DNA of 64,000 nt from Micromonospora pisi (GTDB taxonomy: Bacteria > Actinomycetota > Actinomycetes > Mycobacteriales > Micromonosporaceae). The notes under the pieces are model-generated. The model worked only from the letters and a program-made list of their open reading frames with translations. It was not told where the DNA came from and ran no database searches. The translations under genes were made by a program, and so were the position numbers. The stretch spans positions 4,836,001 through 4,900,000 of the forward strand of contig NZ_RBKT01000001.1 in the NCBI RefSeq assembly GCF_003633685.1, given 5' to 3'. Numbering within the stretch: the first letter of the stretch is position 1; each line of letters opens with the position of its first letter. This document shows positions 41,382 to 50,897 of the stretch, in pieces.

Positions 41382-43208
41382 GTGACCGGCAACCGGATCG
41401 GGGACTACGGGTTCCTGGCCGACGGTCGTACCGGTGCGCTGGTCGGACGGGACGGGTCGGTGGACTGGTGGTGCCCGACGCGGTTCGACGGGCCGTCGGT
41501 CTTCGCCCGTCTGCTGGACGACAACGGCGGGCACTGGTCAATCCGCCCAGAAGAGGATTTCTCGGTCGAGCGGGCCTATCTCGACGACACCCTGGTGCTC
41601 CGTACGGTCTTCCACACCGACGGGGGCAGCGTGGCTGTCACCGACGCGCTCGCGTTCGAGCCCGGTGCGCGGGGCCACCAGATCGGACGGCGTTCCCCCG
41701 GCCTGCTGCTGCGTACGGTCGAAGGGCTCTCCGGAAGCGTCCCGCTGACGATGTCCTTCGCGCCCCGCTTCGAGTACGGCCGGGTGACGGCGTACCTGAC
41801 GGTGGAAGGTCAGCGGGTCACCACGACGGCCGGGGCCACCACACTCACCCTCACCGCGAGCGTGCCGGTCCACCGCGACCACATCGACGCCTCGGCCCGC
41901 TTCACCGTCGTCGCCGGCCAGCGGGAGTGTTTCGCGGTGGCGCACTCGCCGACCTACGACGCCGGTGACGGGCAGGCGGCCGGTCCGGACGTGCCGGCGG
42001 CACTGGCCGACACCGCCGAGGGCTGGCGTTCCTGGCTGGCCCACCACGACTACCGGGGCCGCTACCGCGACCTGGTCCGGCACAACTCGCTGGTGCTCCA
42101 GGGACTGACCTACGCTCCCAGCGGTGCCGTCATCGCCGCGTTGACCACCTCGCTGCCGGAGCAGATCGGCGGGGACCGCAGCTACGACTACCGGTACGCC
42201 TGGCTGCGCGACTTCTCCCTGACCATGCGGGCACTCTGGGTGGCGGCCTGCCCCGACGAGGCGGGCCGGCTCTTCGACTGGGTGGCCAAGTCGGTCGGTC
42301 GGGTCACCATGGAACCAGTGCCGATCATGTACGGGCCGGAGGGGGAGCGGGACCTCACCGAACGCGCACTCGACACCCTCGCCGGGTACGCCGACAGCCA
42401 GCCGGTGCTGGTCGGCAACGAAGCGTGGCGGCAACGTCAGTCGGACGTACTCGGTGAGGTGGTCGACGCGGCCTGGCTGCTGCGGGACTACCTCGACCCG
42501 ATGCAGGAGTCGGTCTGTCGGCTGCTGCACTCGTTGGCGGACCAGGCGGCGGCCACCTGGCACCTGCCGGACGCCGGCATGTGGGAGGCGCGTGACGCGG
42601 AGCGGCACTACATCTCGTCGAAGGTCGGCTGCTGGATGGCGCTGGACCGGGCGGTCCGGTTCGGTGGCCGGATCGGTGGTGCGCACGATGTCGCACGGTG
42701 GGCGGGTGCCCGGGACGAGGTCCGTCGCGCGGTTCTGGAGCAGGGCTGGAACGCCGAGGTCGGCGCGTACACGGGGGCCTTCGGGTCCGACCGGCTGGAC
42801 GCCTCGCTGCTCGTCGTGCCGATCGCGGGCTTCCTGCCCGCGAACGATCCACGGATGTGGGCGACGATCGAGCGGATCGAGCAGGACCTGACCGAGGACG
42901 GGCTGGTCCGGCGCTGGGACGGCGACCCGGCGACCTTCTTCCCCTGTTCGTTCTGGCTGGCGAGCTGCCTCGCCCTGGCCGGCGAGCACGACCGGGCCAC
43001 GCGGCTCTTCGAGTCCGTCGCCGGCCGCGCCAACGACCTGGGCCTGTTCGCCGAGCAGTTCGACCCGCGCGGTGCCGGCCCGTTGGGCAACTTTCCGCAG
43101 GCTCTCTCGCACATGGCCCTGATCAACGGGGCCTGGCATCTCACCGAGAACGCGCCCGGCGGCGTGCCTGCCGGCGTCTACACATCGACCGAGGGGGAGA
43201 GAAAATGA
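41382..43208 (+). CDS. Glycoside hydrolase family 15 protein (glucoamylase/trehalase type)
   Basis: 608 residues. Typical start VTGNRIGDYGFLADGRTGALVGRDGS and VDWWCPTRFDGPSVFARLLD. The (alpha/alpha)6 barrel carries DRSYDYRYAWLRDFSLTMRAL (catalytic-site loop) and MWEAR. No signal peptide, so a cytosolic trehalase or oligosaccharide glucohydrolase. GTG 41382 follows GGAGGG. A longer ORF through the tandem repeats exists but is not preferred. It overlaps the SDR gene (ATGA). Confidence 0.93.
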   Translation: MTGNRIGDYGFLADGRTGALVGRDGSVDWWCPTRFDGPSVFARLLDDNGGHWSIRPEEDFSVERAYLDDTLVLRTVFHTDGGSVAVTDALAFEPGARGHQIGRRSPGLLLRTVEGLSGSVPLTMSFAPRFEYGRVTAYLTVEGQRVTTTAGATTLTLTASVPVHRDHIDASARFTVVAGQRECFAVAHSPTYDAGDGQAAGPDVPAALADTAEGWRSWLAHHDYRGRYRDLVRHNSLVLQGLTYAPSGAVIAALTTSLPEQIGGDRSYDYRYAWLRDFSLTMRALWVAACPDEAGRLFDWVAKSVGRVTMEPVPIMYGPEGERDLTERALDTLAGYADSQPVLVGNEAWRQRQSDVLGEVVDAAWLLRDYLDPMQESVCRLLHSLADQAAATWHLPDAGMWEARDAERHYISSKVGCWMALDRAVRFGGRIGGAHDVARWAGARDEVRRAVLEQGWNAEVGAYTGAFGSDRLDASLLVVPIAGFLPANDPRMWATIERIEQDLTEDGLVRRWDGDPATFFPCSFWLASCLALAGEHDRATRLFESVAGRANDLGLFAEQFDPRGAGPLGNFPQALSHMALINGAWHLTENAPGGVPAGVYTSTEGERK

Positions 43209-43984
43209 GCGGACGACTCGATGGCCGGCAGGCCCTCATCACCGGTTCGGACTCGGGCATCGGTCAGGCCACGGCGATCGAGTTCGCCCGGGAGGGCGCC
43301 GACGTGGTGGTCCACTACCTGCACGACCACGAGGGTGCGATGCACACCCGGGACATGGTCGAGCAGGCCGGCCAGCGCGCGACCATCGTGCGGGCGGACA
43401 TCACCCAGGAGGACCAGGTCGAGGCGATGTTCGACCAGGCGCTGATCGAGTTTCCCGACCTGGACGTGCTGATGAACGACGCGGGCGTCGACTCCTCCGG
43501 CATCCCGGTCTCCGAGTTGGACACCGACACCTGGGACACCGAGATCCGGACCAACGTCTACGGCGCGTTCTTCTGCTGCCGGCGGTTCGTCCAGCACCGC
43601 AAGGAGATGGGCGGAAACGGCAAGATCATCAACATCACCTCGGTGCACCAGGAGACGCCCCGGGTCGGCGGCACCGACTACGACGTGAGCAAGGGCGCGC
43701 TGCGTAACCTGACCAACAGCCTCGCCTTGGAGGTCGCCCCGCTCAAGATCAACGTGAACAACATCGGCCCCGGAATGGTTCTCACGCCCTTCAACCAGGA
43801 GGCGATCGACAACCCGAAGGTGCTCGAGGAACAGGTGCAGAGCATCCCGTTCCGGCGGGCCGCCGAACCCTCCGAGGTCGCCCGGGTGGCGGTCTTCCTG
43901 GCCAGCCCCGACTCCGACTACGTCACCGGCTCGACGTACTTCATCGACGGCGGCCTGATGCAGAACCAGGGTCAGGGCGCCTGA
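43205..43984 (+). CDS. Short-chain dehydrogenase/reductase (glucose dehydrogenase-like)
   Basis: 259 residues. NAD(P) motif TGSDSGIG (13-20), NDAG, catalytic Ser in NITSVHQ and YDVSK, and FIDGG at the end. Proteins with this pattern include glucose 1-dehydrogenases. Co-translated with the GH15 gene, so it may oxidise the released glucose; inference only. Confidence 0.92.
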   Translation: MSGRLDGRQALITGSDSGIGQATAIEFAREGADVVVHYLHDHEGAMHTRDMVEQAGQRATIVRADITQEDQVEAMFDQALIEFPDLDVLMNDAGVDSSGIPVSELDTDTWDTEIRTNVYGAFFCCRRFVQHRKEMGGNGKIINITSVHQETPRVGGTDYDVSKGALRNLTNSLALEVAPLKINVNNIGPGMVLTPFNQEAIDNPKVLEEQVQSIPFRRAAEPSEVARVAVFLASPDSDYVTGSTYFIDGGLMQNQGQGA

Positions 43985-44085
43985 CCCCGGCGTCGATCGC
44001 GAGGAACTCTCGTCCCAGGCGTCACCGACGGCATCCGGGTTCGTTCTTGACCAGGGTGACCATCCGGTACGCCCATGAATGTAAG

Positions 44086-44133
44086 ACCCTCGCCTGACCG
44101 GCAGCCCTCTGCTTGCTGGTCAGGTGAGGGTTT
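44086..44133 (+). terminator. Imperfect hairpin after the SDR gene
   Basis: 19-bp arms of which three pairs are G-U or mismatched; probably the terminator of the GH15-SDR operon. Confidence 0.6.
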
Positions 44134-44168
44134 CACCCTGCCCGACCTGAGAGGGGCAAAGCCCGGCA

Positions 44169-44300
44169 ATGAGCGAACACCCCCATCACCTGCCGCCGCG
44201 TGGGGAACGATGGCTGCTGCTGGCAACGACGATCGTCGGGGCCCTCGCCGCCCTGATCGGCGCCTGCGCCGGCTGCGGCAGTCTTCTGGTGAACCAGTAG
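44169..44300 (+). CDS. Small single-pass membrane peptide
   Basis: 43 residues (ATG 44169, TAG 44298). A polar His/Pro/Arg start is followed by one hydrophobic segment (WLLLATTIVGALAALIGA) and a Cys-containing end (CAGCGSLLVNQ). GAGAGGGG lies upstream but rather far. It looks real by composition, but its small size makes it uncertain. No function. Confidence 0.45.
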   Translation: MSEHPHHLPPRGERWLLLATTIVGALAALIGACAGCGSLLVNQ

Positions 44301-44460
44301 GAGGCCGGGCCCTCGACCGGGCCGGGTCGAGGGCCACCTGCCGACGATCCGGTGGCGGTGGAGCCCGGTGCGCACACCCGGTCCGCCGACGAGCATGCCG
44401 ATATTGCGATCACCACGTCGATTGCCGACGATACCTCTGACTCTTTGAGGAGGCCGATCG

Positions 44461-45375
44461 ATGCAGGCGGTAGCGGTGACCGCGCAGGGCGGTCCAGAGG
44501 TGTTGCAGCTCATTGAGCAACCGGACCCGGTCCCCGGCCCCGGGCAGGTGCTGGTCCGGGTGCTCGCGGCGGTCGTACACCCGGCGGACGTCGCGGCCCG
44601 GCTCGGGCTCATCCCCGGGGGGCCGGTCGAACCGCCGTTCCTGCCCGGCTGGGACTTCGCCGGTGAGGTGGTCCAGGTCGGTGACGACGAGGCCGAGTAC
44701 CGCCCCGGTGACCGGGTCGTCGGCATGGTGCCGTGGTACCGGACCCGAGGCGCGGTCGGCGCGTACGCCGAACTGATCGCCGCCGACACCGGCTGGGTCG
44801 TACCGCTGCCGGACGGGCTGAGCCCGTCGGCCGCCGCCACGGTCCCACTGAACGCGCTCACCGCACGGCAGGCGCTGCGGATGATGGCGCTGCCGCCCGC
44901 CTCCACAGTGCTGGTCACCGGTGCGAGCGGCGGGGTGGGTGGCTTCGCCGCGCAGCTCGCGGTCCGTGCCGGGCACCGGGTTCTGGCCGTCGCCGGCCGC
45001 GACGACGAGGACTGGGTACGCGACCTCGGGGTGGCCCGGGTCGTACCGAAGGATCTCGACCTGGCCGGGATCGGGCCGGTGCCGGCGGTCCTGGACGCGG
45101 TGCCGTTGGCCGAGCCGGCCGCGGCGGTGGTCGCCGACGGAGGCGTCCTGCTCACCACCCGGCCCACCCCGCCGGTCGACCCGGCTCGCGGCGTTCGGCA
45201 GCAGGTCGTCCTGATCGAGTTCGACCAGGAAGCGCTGCGCGAGCTGATCGTCGACGTCGCCGGTGGACGGCTCCGGACCCGGGTCGCGGCCACGCTGCCC
45301 CTGGCCCGGGCGGCCGAGGCCCACCGGATGGTCGAGGCCGGCGGGGTGCGCGGCAAGGTCGTGTTGACTCCGTAG
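44461..45375 (+). CDS. Zinc-less MDR oxidoreductase (quinone reductase-like)
   Basis: 304 residues. GroES-like domain with PGPGQVLVRVLAAVVHPAD; FLPGWDFAGEVVQVG; Rossmann VLVTGASGGVGGFAAQLA; ends GGVRGKVVLTP. GAGGAGG 8 nt before the ATG. Its last 23 bases (45350-45372) and part of the Rossmann coding region recur at 51196-51256, on the far side of the glycan-degrading island. Confidence 0.92.
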   Translation: MQAVAVTAQGGPEVLQLIEQPDPVPGPGQVLVRVLAAVVHPADVAARLGLIPGGPVEPPFLPGWDFAGEVVQVGDDEAEYRPGDRVVGMVPWYRTRGAVGAYAELIAADTGWVVPLPDGLSPSAAATVPLNALTARQALRMMALPPASTVLVTGASGGVGGFAAQLAVRAGHRVLAVAGRDDEDWVRDLGVARVVPKDLDLAGIGPVPAVLDAVPLAEPAAAVVADGGVLLTTRPTPPVDPARGVRQQVVLIEFDQEALRELIVDVAGGRLRTRVAATLPLARAAEAHRMVEAGGVRGKVVLTP

Positions 45376-45411
45376 TCTCCGGCCGCTCCGCCCGAGGAGC
45401 GCCGGTACGGC

Positions 45412-45455
45412 ACGGATCCGGTACGGGTGACGTCGGTTGCCCGCACCGGATCCGT
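45412..45455. terminator. Bidirectional terminator between two convergent genes
   Basis: 16-bp arms around ACGGATCCGGT with one mismatch, serving the quinone reductase (+) and the 45466 gene (-). Confidence 0.75.
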
Positions 45456-45465
45456 CACCGGTGGA

Positions 45466-48400
45466 TCAGCCGGCCATGAGGGTGAACTTCTCCCAGGTGC
45501 TGATCGTGTCGCGATTGGCGATCAGCGGGTCGGCTCCGTAGTTCTCGGCGCTCACGTACCTGCCGTTCACCTTGGCTCGCAGGCTCACCGTGTTGTCCGA
45601 GTTCCTGACCAACGTGAACGTCTCCCACCCGCCGACCGCCGCCCGGTTCGCGATCAGGGGTTTCGCGCCAGCCTCCGCCGCGCTCACGTACATGTTGTTG
45701 ATCTTCGCGCGCAAGGCGACGTTACCGCCACCCAGATCAACCAGCTCGAACGGTTCCCAGACGCCGACCGCGGCGGCGCCCGCGATCAGGTTGCCGGCAC
45801 CGGCGCTCGACGCGCTGACGTACCTGTTGTTGATCACGGCTCGGAGGACGACCGTGCTGGTCGGCGTCGGCGTCGGTGTGGGCGTCGGAGTCGGCGTGGG
45901 GGTTGGCGTCGGGCTCGGGGGCGGCGTGCCGGTACCCGTGATCACCCGCAGCGCGTCGATCATGCCGACTGTGGTGGCCTTGTTGACGATACGGATCGTG
46001 TGCGCCCCGTTGACCAGCCCGTACCGGCTGAACACCACCTGCTGGACCTTGCGGCCTCCGGTGGCGTACAGGTTGACATTGGCCTGGAAGACATCGTCGA
46101 TGTAGACGTCGACATTGCCCATGTCGCCGTTACGTTCGGTCAGGTACTCGATGCCGGTCCCGATGAAGGTGTACGACGCGGTCGCGCCGACGGTCAAGCT
46201 GTGGTGGGTGTCGTCGTTGTAGTCGCCGACCCCGCGCTTGTTGGTGATCCGCCAGTTGTCGTCGTAGGTCAGCAGGGTGTCGTTGACCATCGAACGGTTC
46301 GCGTCGAGGCCGAGCGTCGCGGCGGTACCCGTCAAGGTCTTCTCACCCTGGTTGGCCGTGCCGCGCAGGGTGGTGGCCGAGTAGCCCGAGAGCGGCTTGG
46401 CGGTGCGCTCGACGACGTAGACGGTGTTCGCCGCGGTGGCGAAGCTGACCTCGGCGGCCGAACTGGTGGCCAGGATGGCGTTGTCCGAGGTACGGCGGAC
46501 CCGGACCTGCTGACCGCTCCACGGGTTAACCACCCGGGCCTGCTTGCCGTACTGGCTCCGGATGCCGACGTACTTGACCTCGCCGGCCTCACGCTCCGAA
46601 CTGACCAGGAAACCGTCCTTGGCGAGCAGGGTGAACTTGCCGACGAAACTGGAGTCGGTCGGCACGGCCGGGAAGACCCGGATCTTGTCGTTGTACGACT
46701 GCATCAGCGACTCGTTCATCGCCATCAGGTGGACGCCGAGGTATTCGAAGACGCCGTTGTCGTTGACGGTCAGTCCGTTGGGAAGGTGCTGGTAGTTCTG
46801 CAGCATCAACTTCATGCCCTGGAACGCCTCGTTACCCATGCCCAGCCGGGCCGCGTGCACGTGGTCGTTCGCCCAGATGTTGTCGTACGGGTGCGGGCGC
46901 GTGTTCCAGGTGTTGATCGCGGTCTGCTGGTCGGGGTAGCCGATACCGGTCTGGTCGTTGGGCCAGACCAGCTCCAACGCGACGTTCTCACCGTTGCGGT
47001 TCTGCGACGTCGGCAGGTCGTACGGCAGGTAGGTGCCGTTCTGAACCTGGTACGGCGCGAGCTTGTCCACGATCGTCTGCCAGTTGGTCCGCAACCCGGC
47101 GTCGAGACCGAGTTGGTTGCTGACCTGAATCGTGATCGGGAAGAGCAGCCGTACGGCGGCCAGGTCGCTGATGGCGTTGCGGACGTCCCAGTACGTCTCA
47201 CGGGCGTTGGAACTCGCCATGTAGTACTGACCGGTGGCGGCGTCGTACGAGAGCCGGTCCTCGTAGAACTTCACCACGTCCCGCATGAACGGGTACGCGG
47301 TATCACGCAGGTACGCCTCGTCGTTGGTGTACCGGTACTGCAAATACATCTGGTAGGCGGCCTCCGGGCCGGTCGAGTAGATGTCGTTGACGAAATCGCT
47401 GTTGACGGTGCCGCGGGCGTTGCCGTCCCAGCCCATCGTCTCCGGCACCCAGAGCCCGTCACTGCCGTACCGGGCGGTGGTGTACGACTTCAGCGCGTCG
47501 AAGTTGCGGCTGTAGAGCCGGTTGTTCGCGGCCTTCAGCTCGACGTGGTTGGAGGCGTAGAACGAGTGGTAGACAGCGCGCTGGTTCCAGTGCCAATAGG
47601 CATTGGTCCACTTTGACTCGTCCTGGGTCGCCCGGAACACGCCGTTGATGAAGTGCATCGGGTAGTTGCCGTAGCCACCGGCGGCGATCATGTACGTCGC
47701 GAGGTAGTAGGCGTTTTCCAGGTAGTTGGCGTCACCGGCGGAGTTGGAGTACTGGACGAACGACTTCTCCCAGAACGCGTGCCACCAGTTGCGGTAGTTG
47801 TTCAGCGTGGTGCCGTACCCGGTGTTCTTGACCGAGGCGAGCTGGTTGCGGGCCTGGGTGACCGAGTTGAGGCCGGGGGAGTTGATCCGGCTGGCCGCGG
47901 TGAACCAGATCGTGTAGCTGGAGGTCGGGGTGATGTTCAGCCGTACCTGCCTGCCGCCCACGACCTGCGAGGTGTAGCTCGCGCCTTCGACGGTGGCGGC
48001 CAGGGTGTAGCCGAAGTTGTTCGGGTCGGTCTGGCCCCGGCTGATGCCGACGCCGGCCGTGTCGGCGAAGGTGGAGTACGTGCGCCAGGTGTTCAGGTCC
48101 GGCACGTCGGCGATGTTCTGCACCGTGTTCGGGTCCCAGAGGCTCAGGTCGAGCCCGACGCTGGTGACCCCGGGGCGGGTGTCCTCGACGTGGATGCCCA
48201 TCACCTCGGAGTTGGGCGCGCCCATCACGGTCACCGTGCGGTTGCTGTCGTACTTCGTGGTCAGCGTTCCGTCATAGAGCGACAGCCGCTGCTGGAACGT
48301 GGTGTACCCGGTGTCCATCTGCGGGTCGCTGAACAGGTTGACGTTGCCTGCCGCGTAGGCGGACTGTTCGGCGAGGTCCACGCCGGAGACCTGCATCGAG

Positions 48401-48660
48401 AGGCCGTTCTGGCTCCAGACCATCGCGCCGGTCCGCCCGTTACCGACCGTGAGGCCGCTCAGCGGGTTGGTGTTCGGCCGGTTGTAGACGACGTCGTGCT
48501 TCGACAGATAACTGGCGTAGTCGATGTCGAGTGTTCCGGTGCCGGAGTTGAACGCGGTATCCGTCGTCGCCGCCGGTGACGGTTCAGGCGGCACGGCGGC
48601 GACCAAGCCACCCGCGAGCAGGGCAACTGCCGCGATACGTAGTGGCGTACCGAACTTCAT
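45466..48660 (-). CDS. Large secreted GH95-like glycoside hydrolase with C-terminal beta-trefoil
   Basis: 1064 residues. Signal peptide ~30 residues (LRIAAVALLAGGLVAAV). N-terminal domain with LSGLTVGNGRTGAMVWSQ (72-80 region) as in GH95/DUF5703 enzymes. Then an (alpha/alpha)6-type barrel (GYGNYPMHFINGVFR, WDVRNAISDLAAVRLLFP, NESLMQSYNDKIRVFPAVP). A beta-sandwich region follows, then a Thr-Pro linker (about 915-935) and a fascin-like trefoil. Relatives remove fucose or galactose from glycans; the exact activity is unknown. Shares a trefoil with the next gene. Confidence 0.86.
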   Translation of the reverse strand: MKFGTPLRIAAVALLAGGLVAAVPPEPSPAATTDTAFNSGTGTLDIDYASYLSKHDVVYNRPNTNPLSGLTVGNGRTGAMVWSQNGLSMQVSGVDLAEQSAYAAGNVNLFSDPQMDTGYTTFQQRLSLYDGTLTTKYDSNRTVTVMGAPNSEVMGIHVEDTRPGVTSVGLDLSLWDPNTVQNIADVPDLNTWRTYSTFADTAGVGISRGQTDPNNFGYTLAATVEGASYTSQVVGGRQVRLNITPTSSYTIWFTAASRINSPGLNSVTQARNQLASVKNTGYGTTLNNYRNWWHAFWEKSFVQYSNSAGDANYLENAYYLATYMIAAGGYGNYPMHFINGVFRATQDESKWTNAYWHWNQRAVYHSFYASNHVELKAANNRLYSRNFDALKSYTTARYGSDGLWVPETMGWDGNARGTVNSDFVNDIYSTGPEAAYQMYLQYRYTNDEAYLRDTAYPFMRDVVKFYEDRLSYDAATGQYYMASSNARETYWDVRNAISDLAAVRLLFPITIQVSNQLGLDAGLRTNWQTIVDKLAPYQVQNGTYLPYDLPTSQNRNGENVALELVWPNDQTGIGYPDQQTAINTWNTRPHPYDNIWANDHVHAARLGMGNEAFQGMKLMLQNYQHLPNGLTVNDNGVFEYLGVHLMAMNESLMQSYNDKIRVFPAVPTDSSFVGKFTLLAKDGFLVSSEREAGEVKYVGIRSQYGKQARVVNPWSGQQVRVRRTSDNAILATSSAAEVSFATAANTVYVVERTAKPLSGYSATTLRGTANQGEKTLTGTAATLGLDANRSMVNDTLLTYDDNWRITNKRGVGDYNDDTHHSLTVGATASYTFIGTGIEYLTERNGDMGNVDVYIDDVFQANVNLYATGGRKVQQVVFSRYGLVNGAHTIRIVNKATTVGMIDALRVITGTGTPPPSPTPTPTPTPTPTPTPTPTSTVVLRAVINNRYVSASSAGAGNLIAGAAAVGVWEPFELVDLGGGNVALRAKINNMYVSAAEAGAKPLIANRAAVGGWETFTLVRNSDNTVSLRAKVNGRYVSAENYGADPLIANRDTISTWEKFTLMAG
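45477..45845. repeat. 369-bp direct repeat (trefoil-coding), copy 1
   Basis: About 98-99% identical to 48860-49228 with no gaps (offset 3383). Encodes the three-part fascin-like trefoil at the 3' ends of two neighbouring genes. Such identity implies recent duplication or gene conversion. Confidence 0.95.
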
Positions 48661-48773
48661 CTACGCGATCCTTTCGAAATTACCCGCCCGGCGCCGTGAT
48701 CTGGTCACCGACCGATCAGAACCGGGGTGGTTTCAGGCTGTTGTGCCTGGTGGCAGTCGCGGGGACAGCACCA

Positions 48774-48825
48774 GTCGGCGGGACCGGTGCCGGCGGCTTG
48801 CGCCACCGGCACCGGTCCCGCCGAC
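48774..48825 (-). terminator. Terminator after the DUF5010 gene
   Basis: 20-bp perfect arms with a 12-nt loop, 24 nt past the stop at 48849. It separates the two glycan genes, so each likely has its own promoter. Confidence 0.9.
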
Positions 48826-48848
48826 GTGGGTTGCGAGACCCGTGGAGA

Positions 48849-50897
48849 TCAGAGAATCGTGAGGGTGAACTTCTCCCAGGTGCTGATCGTGTCGCGATTG
48901 GCGATCAGCGGGTCGGCTCCGTAGTTCTCGGCGCTCACGTACCTGCCGTTCACCTTGGCTCGCAGGCTCACCGTGTTGTCCGAGTTCCTGACCAACGTGA
49001 ACGTCTCCCACCCGCCGACCGCCGCCCGGTTCGCGATCAACGGTTTCGCGCCAGCCTCCGCCGCGCTCACGTACATGTTGTTGATCTTCGCGCGCAAGGC
49101 GACGTTACCGCCACCCAGATCAACCAGCTCGAACGGTTCCCAGACGCCGATCGCGGCGGCGCCCGCGATCAGGTTGCCGGCACCGGCGCTCGACGCGCTG
49201 ACGTACTTGTTGTTGATCACCGCTCGCAGTGCGATCGGGCCGGTCGGCAGTGGGTTTCCGCCGACAGGCGGGTTTTCCCCGGCAGGCGGATTCTGCGTGA
49301 GGGCCTGCCAGAAGTTGATGTTCAGCGGGCCGCCCAGGAACTCGAGTCGGACGGTGTGGTGCTTCCCGGCGACGAGGGAGAAGGCCCCCGCGTCGATCGT
49401 CTGGTAGTTCTGCCAGCCGCCGGTGTTCGGTACGGAGACGGCCGGTCCGGCGACGCCGTCGATGACGAAGCGGAGCTTGGCGTCCGTGTTCGGGGTGGAG
49501 ACCCGGGCCTTCAACGTGACCGCGTTCTGGAGCGGGATCTCCTGCCACTGCAACCACTCGCCGTTGCTGGTCGAGCCGACGTTCCAACCGCCACCGGTGT
49601 CGAGCGATGCCTGGACGTCGAGGTCACCGGCGCGGTACACACCGTACGCATTGCTCGGCGTGCTGTCGCTGTAGCTGTCGGCGGTCTCCGCCTCGACCCG
49701 CATGTCGGTCGGGAACGGGTTCCTGGAATAGCGACGCAGGACGTTCAGCATCTGATTGGGATAGTCGACCCGCCGCTCCGCGTACGTCCCGGCGGCCATC
49801 CGCCAGACTGCCGCGTTCTCTTCCCAGTCGGTGAAGCCCTCAACGAGGGTTGCCGCCGCACCGCTGTTCACGGTGGTGTTCAGGTTGTTGGCGAACGCCT
49901 GGCCATGGTTGGGGTCGATCACCATGTTGGTGGTGTCTCGCACGACGTAGAAGCCGGGCACGGCCACGCCGTAGCTCCGGCCGTTGAAGGTGATGAGCGA
50001 ACGCCCGCCATTGGGCATGTTGAACCAGGCGTTCGAGCCGTTCGCGACGGTGCTGACCGCCGGGTCCCGCTCCATCCAGGTGCGGTCGAGGTTGAAGAAC
50101 GGGTCTACCCCGAACTCAGCCTTTGCCCGGTCACGGACGTGCTGCAACATCCTCGCCGAGTTGCCGTCGCCCTGATTGACGAAGAAGCTGTCGCTCAGCG
50201 ACCACTCGTAGACCACCGGCCTTCCGTCAATCTTGAAGCGCAGGTTGTCCGGTACGCCGGTGAAGAAGGCACGCAGATTGTTGTCCCAGATGTACTTGTA
50301 ACCGCCCTCGCCGGTGCCGTCCGCGTCGGCGATGTCGAAGGGCGGGTCGTAGCCACCGCGCTTGTGCACGGCCAGGTTCTTCTTGTCGGTCATCGAAGCC
50401 GGAGTGTCGTCGAACGCGGCGATCTTGAGCCGGTCGGCGACGCCCCGACGGTTGATCGCGTCGACGAGCTCGGTCAGCAACCGAGGGTCGCCGCCGCCGT
50501 TCGGCACCGCGCTTCCTGGGGCGTACCCGCGCAGGACGGGGGCGACGAAGTCGACGCCAGAGGTCACCAGTTCCTCGACGTAGTTGTCCCAGAACTTCGC
50601 TCGGTCGCCGCTGGTGACCAGGTACATCGGCAGGTTGAAGATCGTGCTCCCGTTGCCCGGGTAGGAGCCGTTGAGGGTGCCACCACTCAAACCGAACGTC
50701 ACGCCACCCGGCCCGGTCGCGGTGGCCGTACGACCGGGGAGGCTGGTGCCGCCGGTGACAACCACCGGAGTGTCGGCCGCGGTGGCGGCCGTCGCGGTCG
50801 CGCCCAGGGTGCCGGCGGGAAAGATCATGGCGAGACCCAGCATGAGCGCGGCTCGACGGAAATTCCTGTGACTGGGTCGTCCAGGCCCATCTGACAT
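48849..50897 (-). CDS. Secreted DUF5010-like protein with CBM6-type and beta-trefoil domains
   Basis: 682 residues. Signal peptide ~41 residues. The central part (LRGYAPGSAVPNGGGDPRLL, KIAAFDDTPASM, RPVVYEWSLSDSFFV, GFTDWEENAAVWRMA) resembles DUF5010/GH71- or GH99-like barrels. A carbohydrate-binding module of CBM6 type follows (VEAETADSYSDSTPSNAYGV, NGEWLQWQEIPL), then a Pro-rich linker and a fascin-like trefoil. Secreted polysaccharide-acting protein; the activity is not certain. AAGGAAG precedes the ATG. Confidence 0.83.
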   Translation of the reverse strand: MSDGPGRPSHRNFRRAALMLGLAMIFPAGTLGATATAATAADTPVVVTGGTSLPGRTATATGPGGVTFGLSGGTLNGSYPGNGSTIFNLPMYLVTSGDRAKFWDNYVEELVTSGVDFVAPVLRGYAPGSAVPNGGGDPRLLTELVDAINRRGVADRLKIAAFDDTPASMTDKKNLAVHKRGGYDPPFDIADADGTGEGGYKYIWDNNLRAFFTGVPDNLRFKIDGRPVVYEWSLSDSFFVNQGDGNSARMLQHVRDRAKAEFGVDPFFNLDRTWMERDPAVSTVANGSNAWFNMPNGGRSLITFNGRSYGVAVPGFYVVRDTTNMVIDPNHGQAFANNLNTTVNSGAAATLVEGFTDWEENAAVWRMAAGTYAERRVDYPNQMLNVLRRYSRNPFPTDMRVEAETADSYSDSTPSNAYGVYRAGDLDVQASLDTGGGWNVGSTSNGEWLQWQEIPLQNAVTLKARVSTPNTDAKLRFVIDGVAGPAVSVPNTGGWQNYQTIDAGAFSLVAGKHHTVRLEFLGGPLNINFWQALTQNPPAGENPPVGGNPLPTGPIALRAVINNKYVSASSAGAGNLIAGAAAIGVWEPFELVDLGGGNVALRAKINNMYVSAAEAGAKPLIANRAAVGGWETFTLVRNSDNTVSLRAKVNGRYVSAENYGADPLIANRDTISTWEKFTLTIL
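48860..49228. repeat. 369-bp direct repeat (trefoil-coding), copy 2
   Basis: Match of 45477-45845; see that entry. Confidence 0.95.

Noticed and set aside
45845-45935. GTCGGC-rich repeat as a mobile or regulatory repeat
   Set aside because: It simply codes for the Thr-Pro linker of the secreted enzyme.
45427-47616. Long plus-strand frame opposite the GH95-like gene
   Set aside because: Val/Gly/Arg-rich shadow of the real gene, which has a signal peptide and family motifs on the minus strand.
48576-50894. Long plus-strand frame opposite the DUF5010 gene
   Set aside because: Shadow frame; no domain and no ribosome site.
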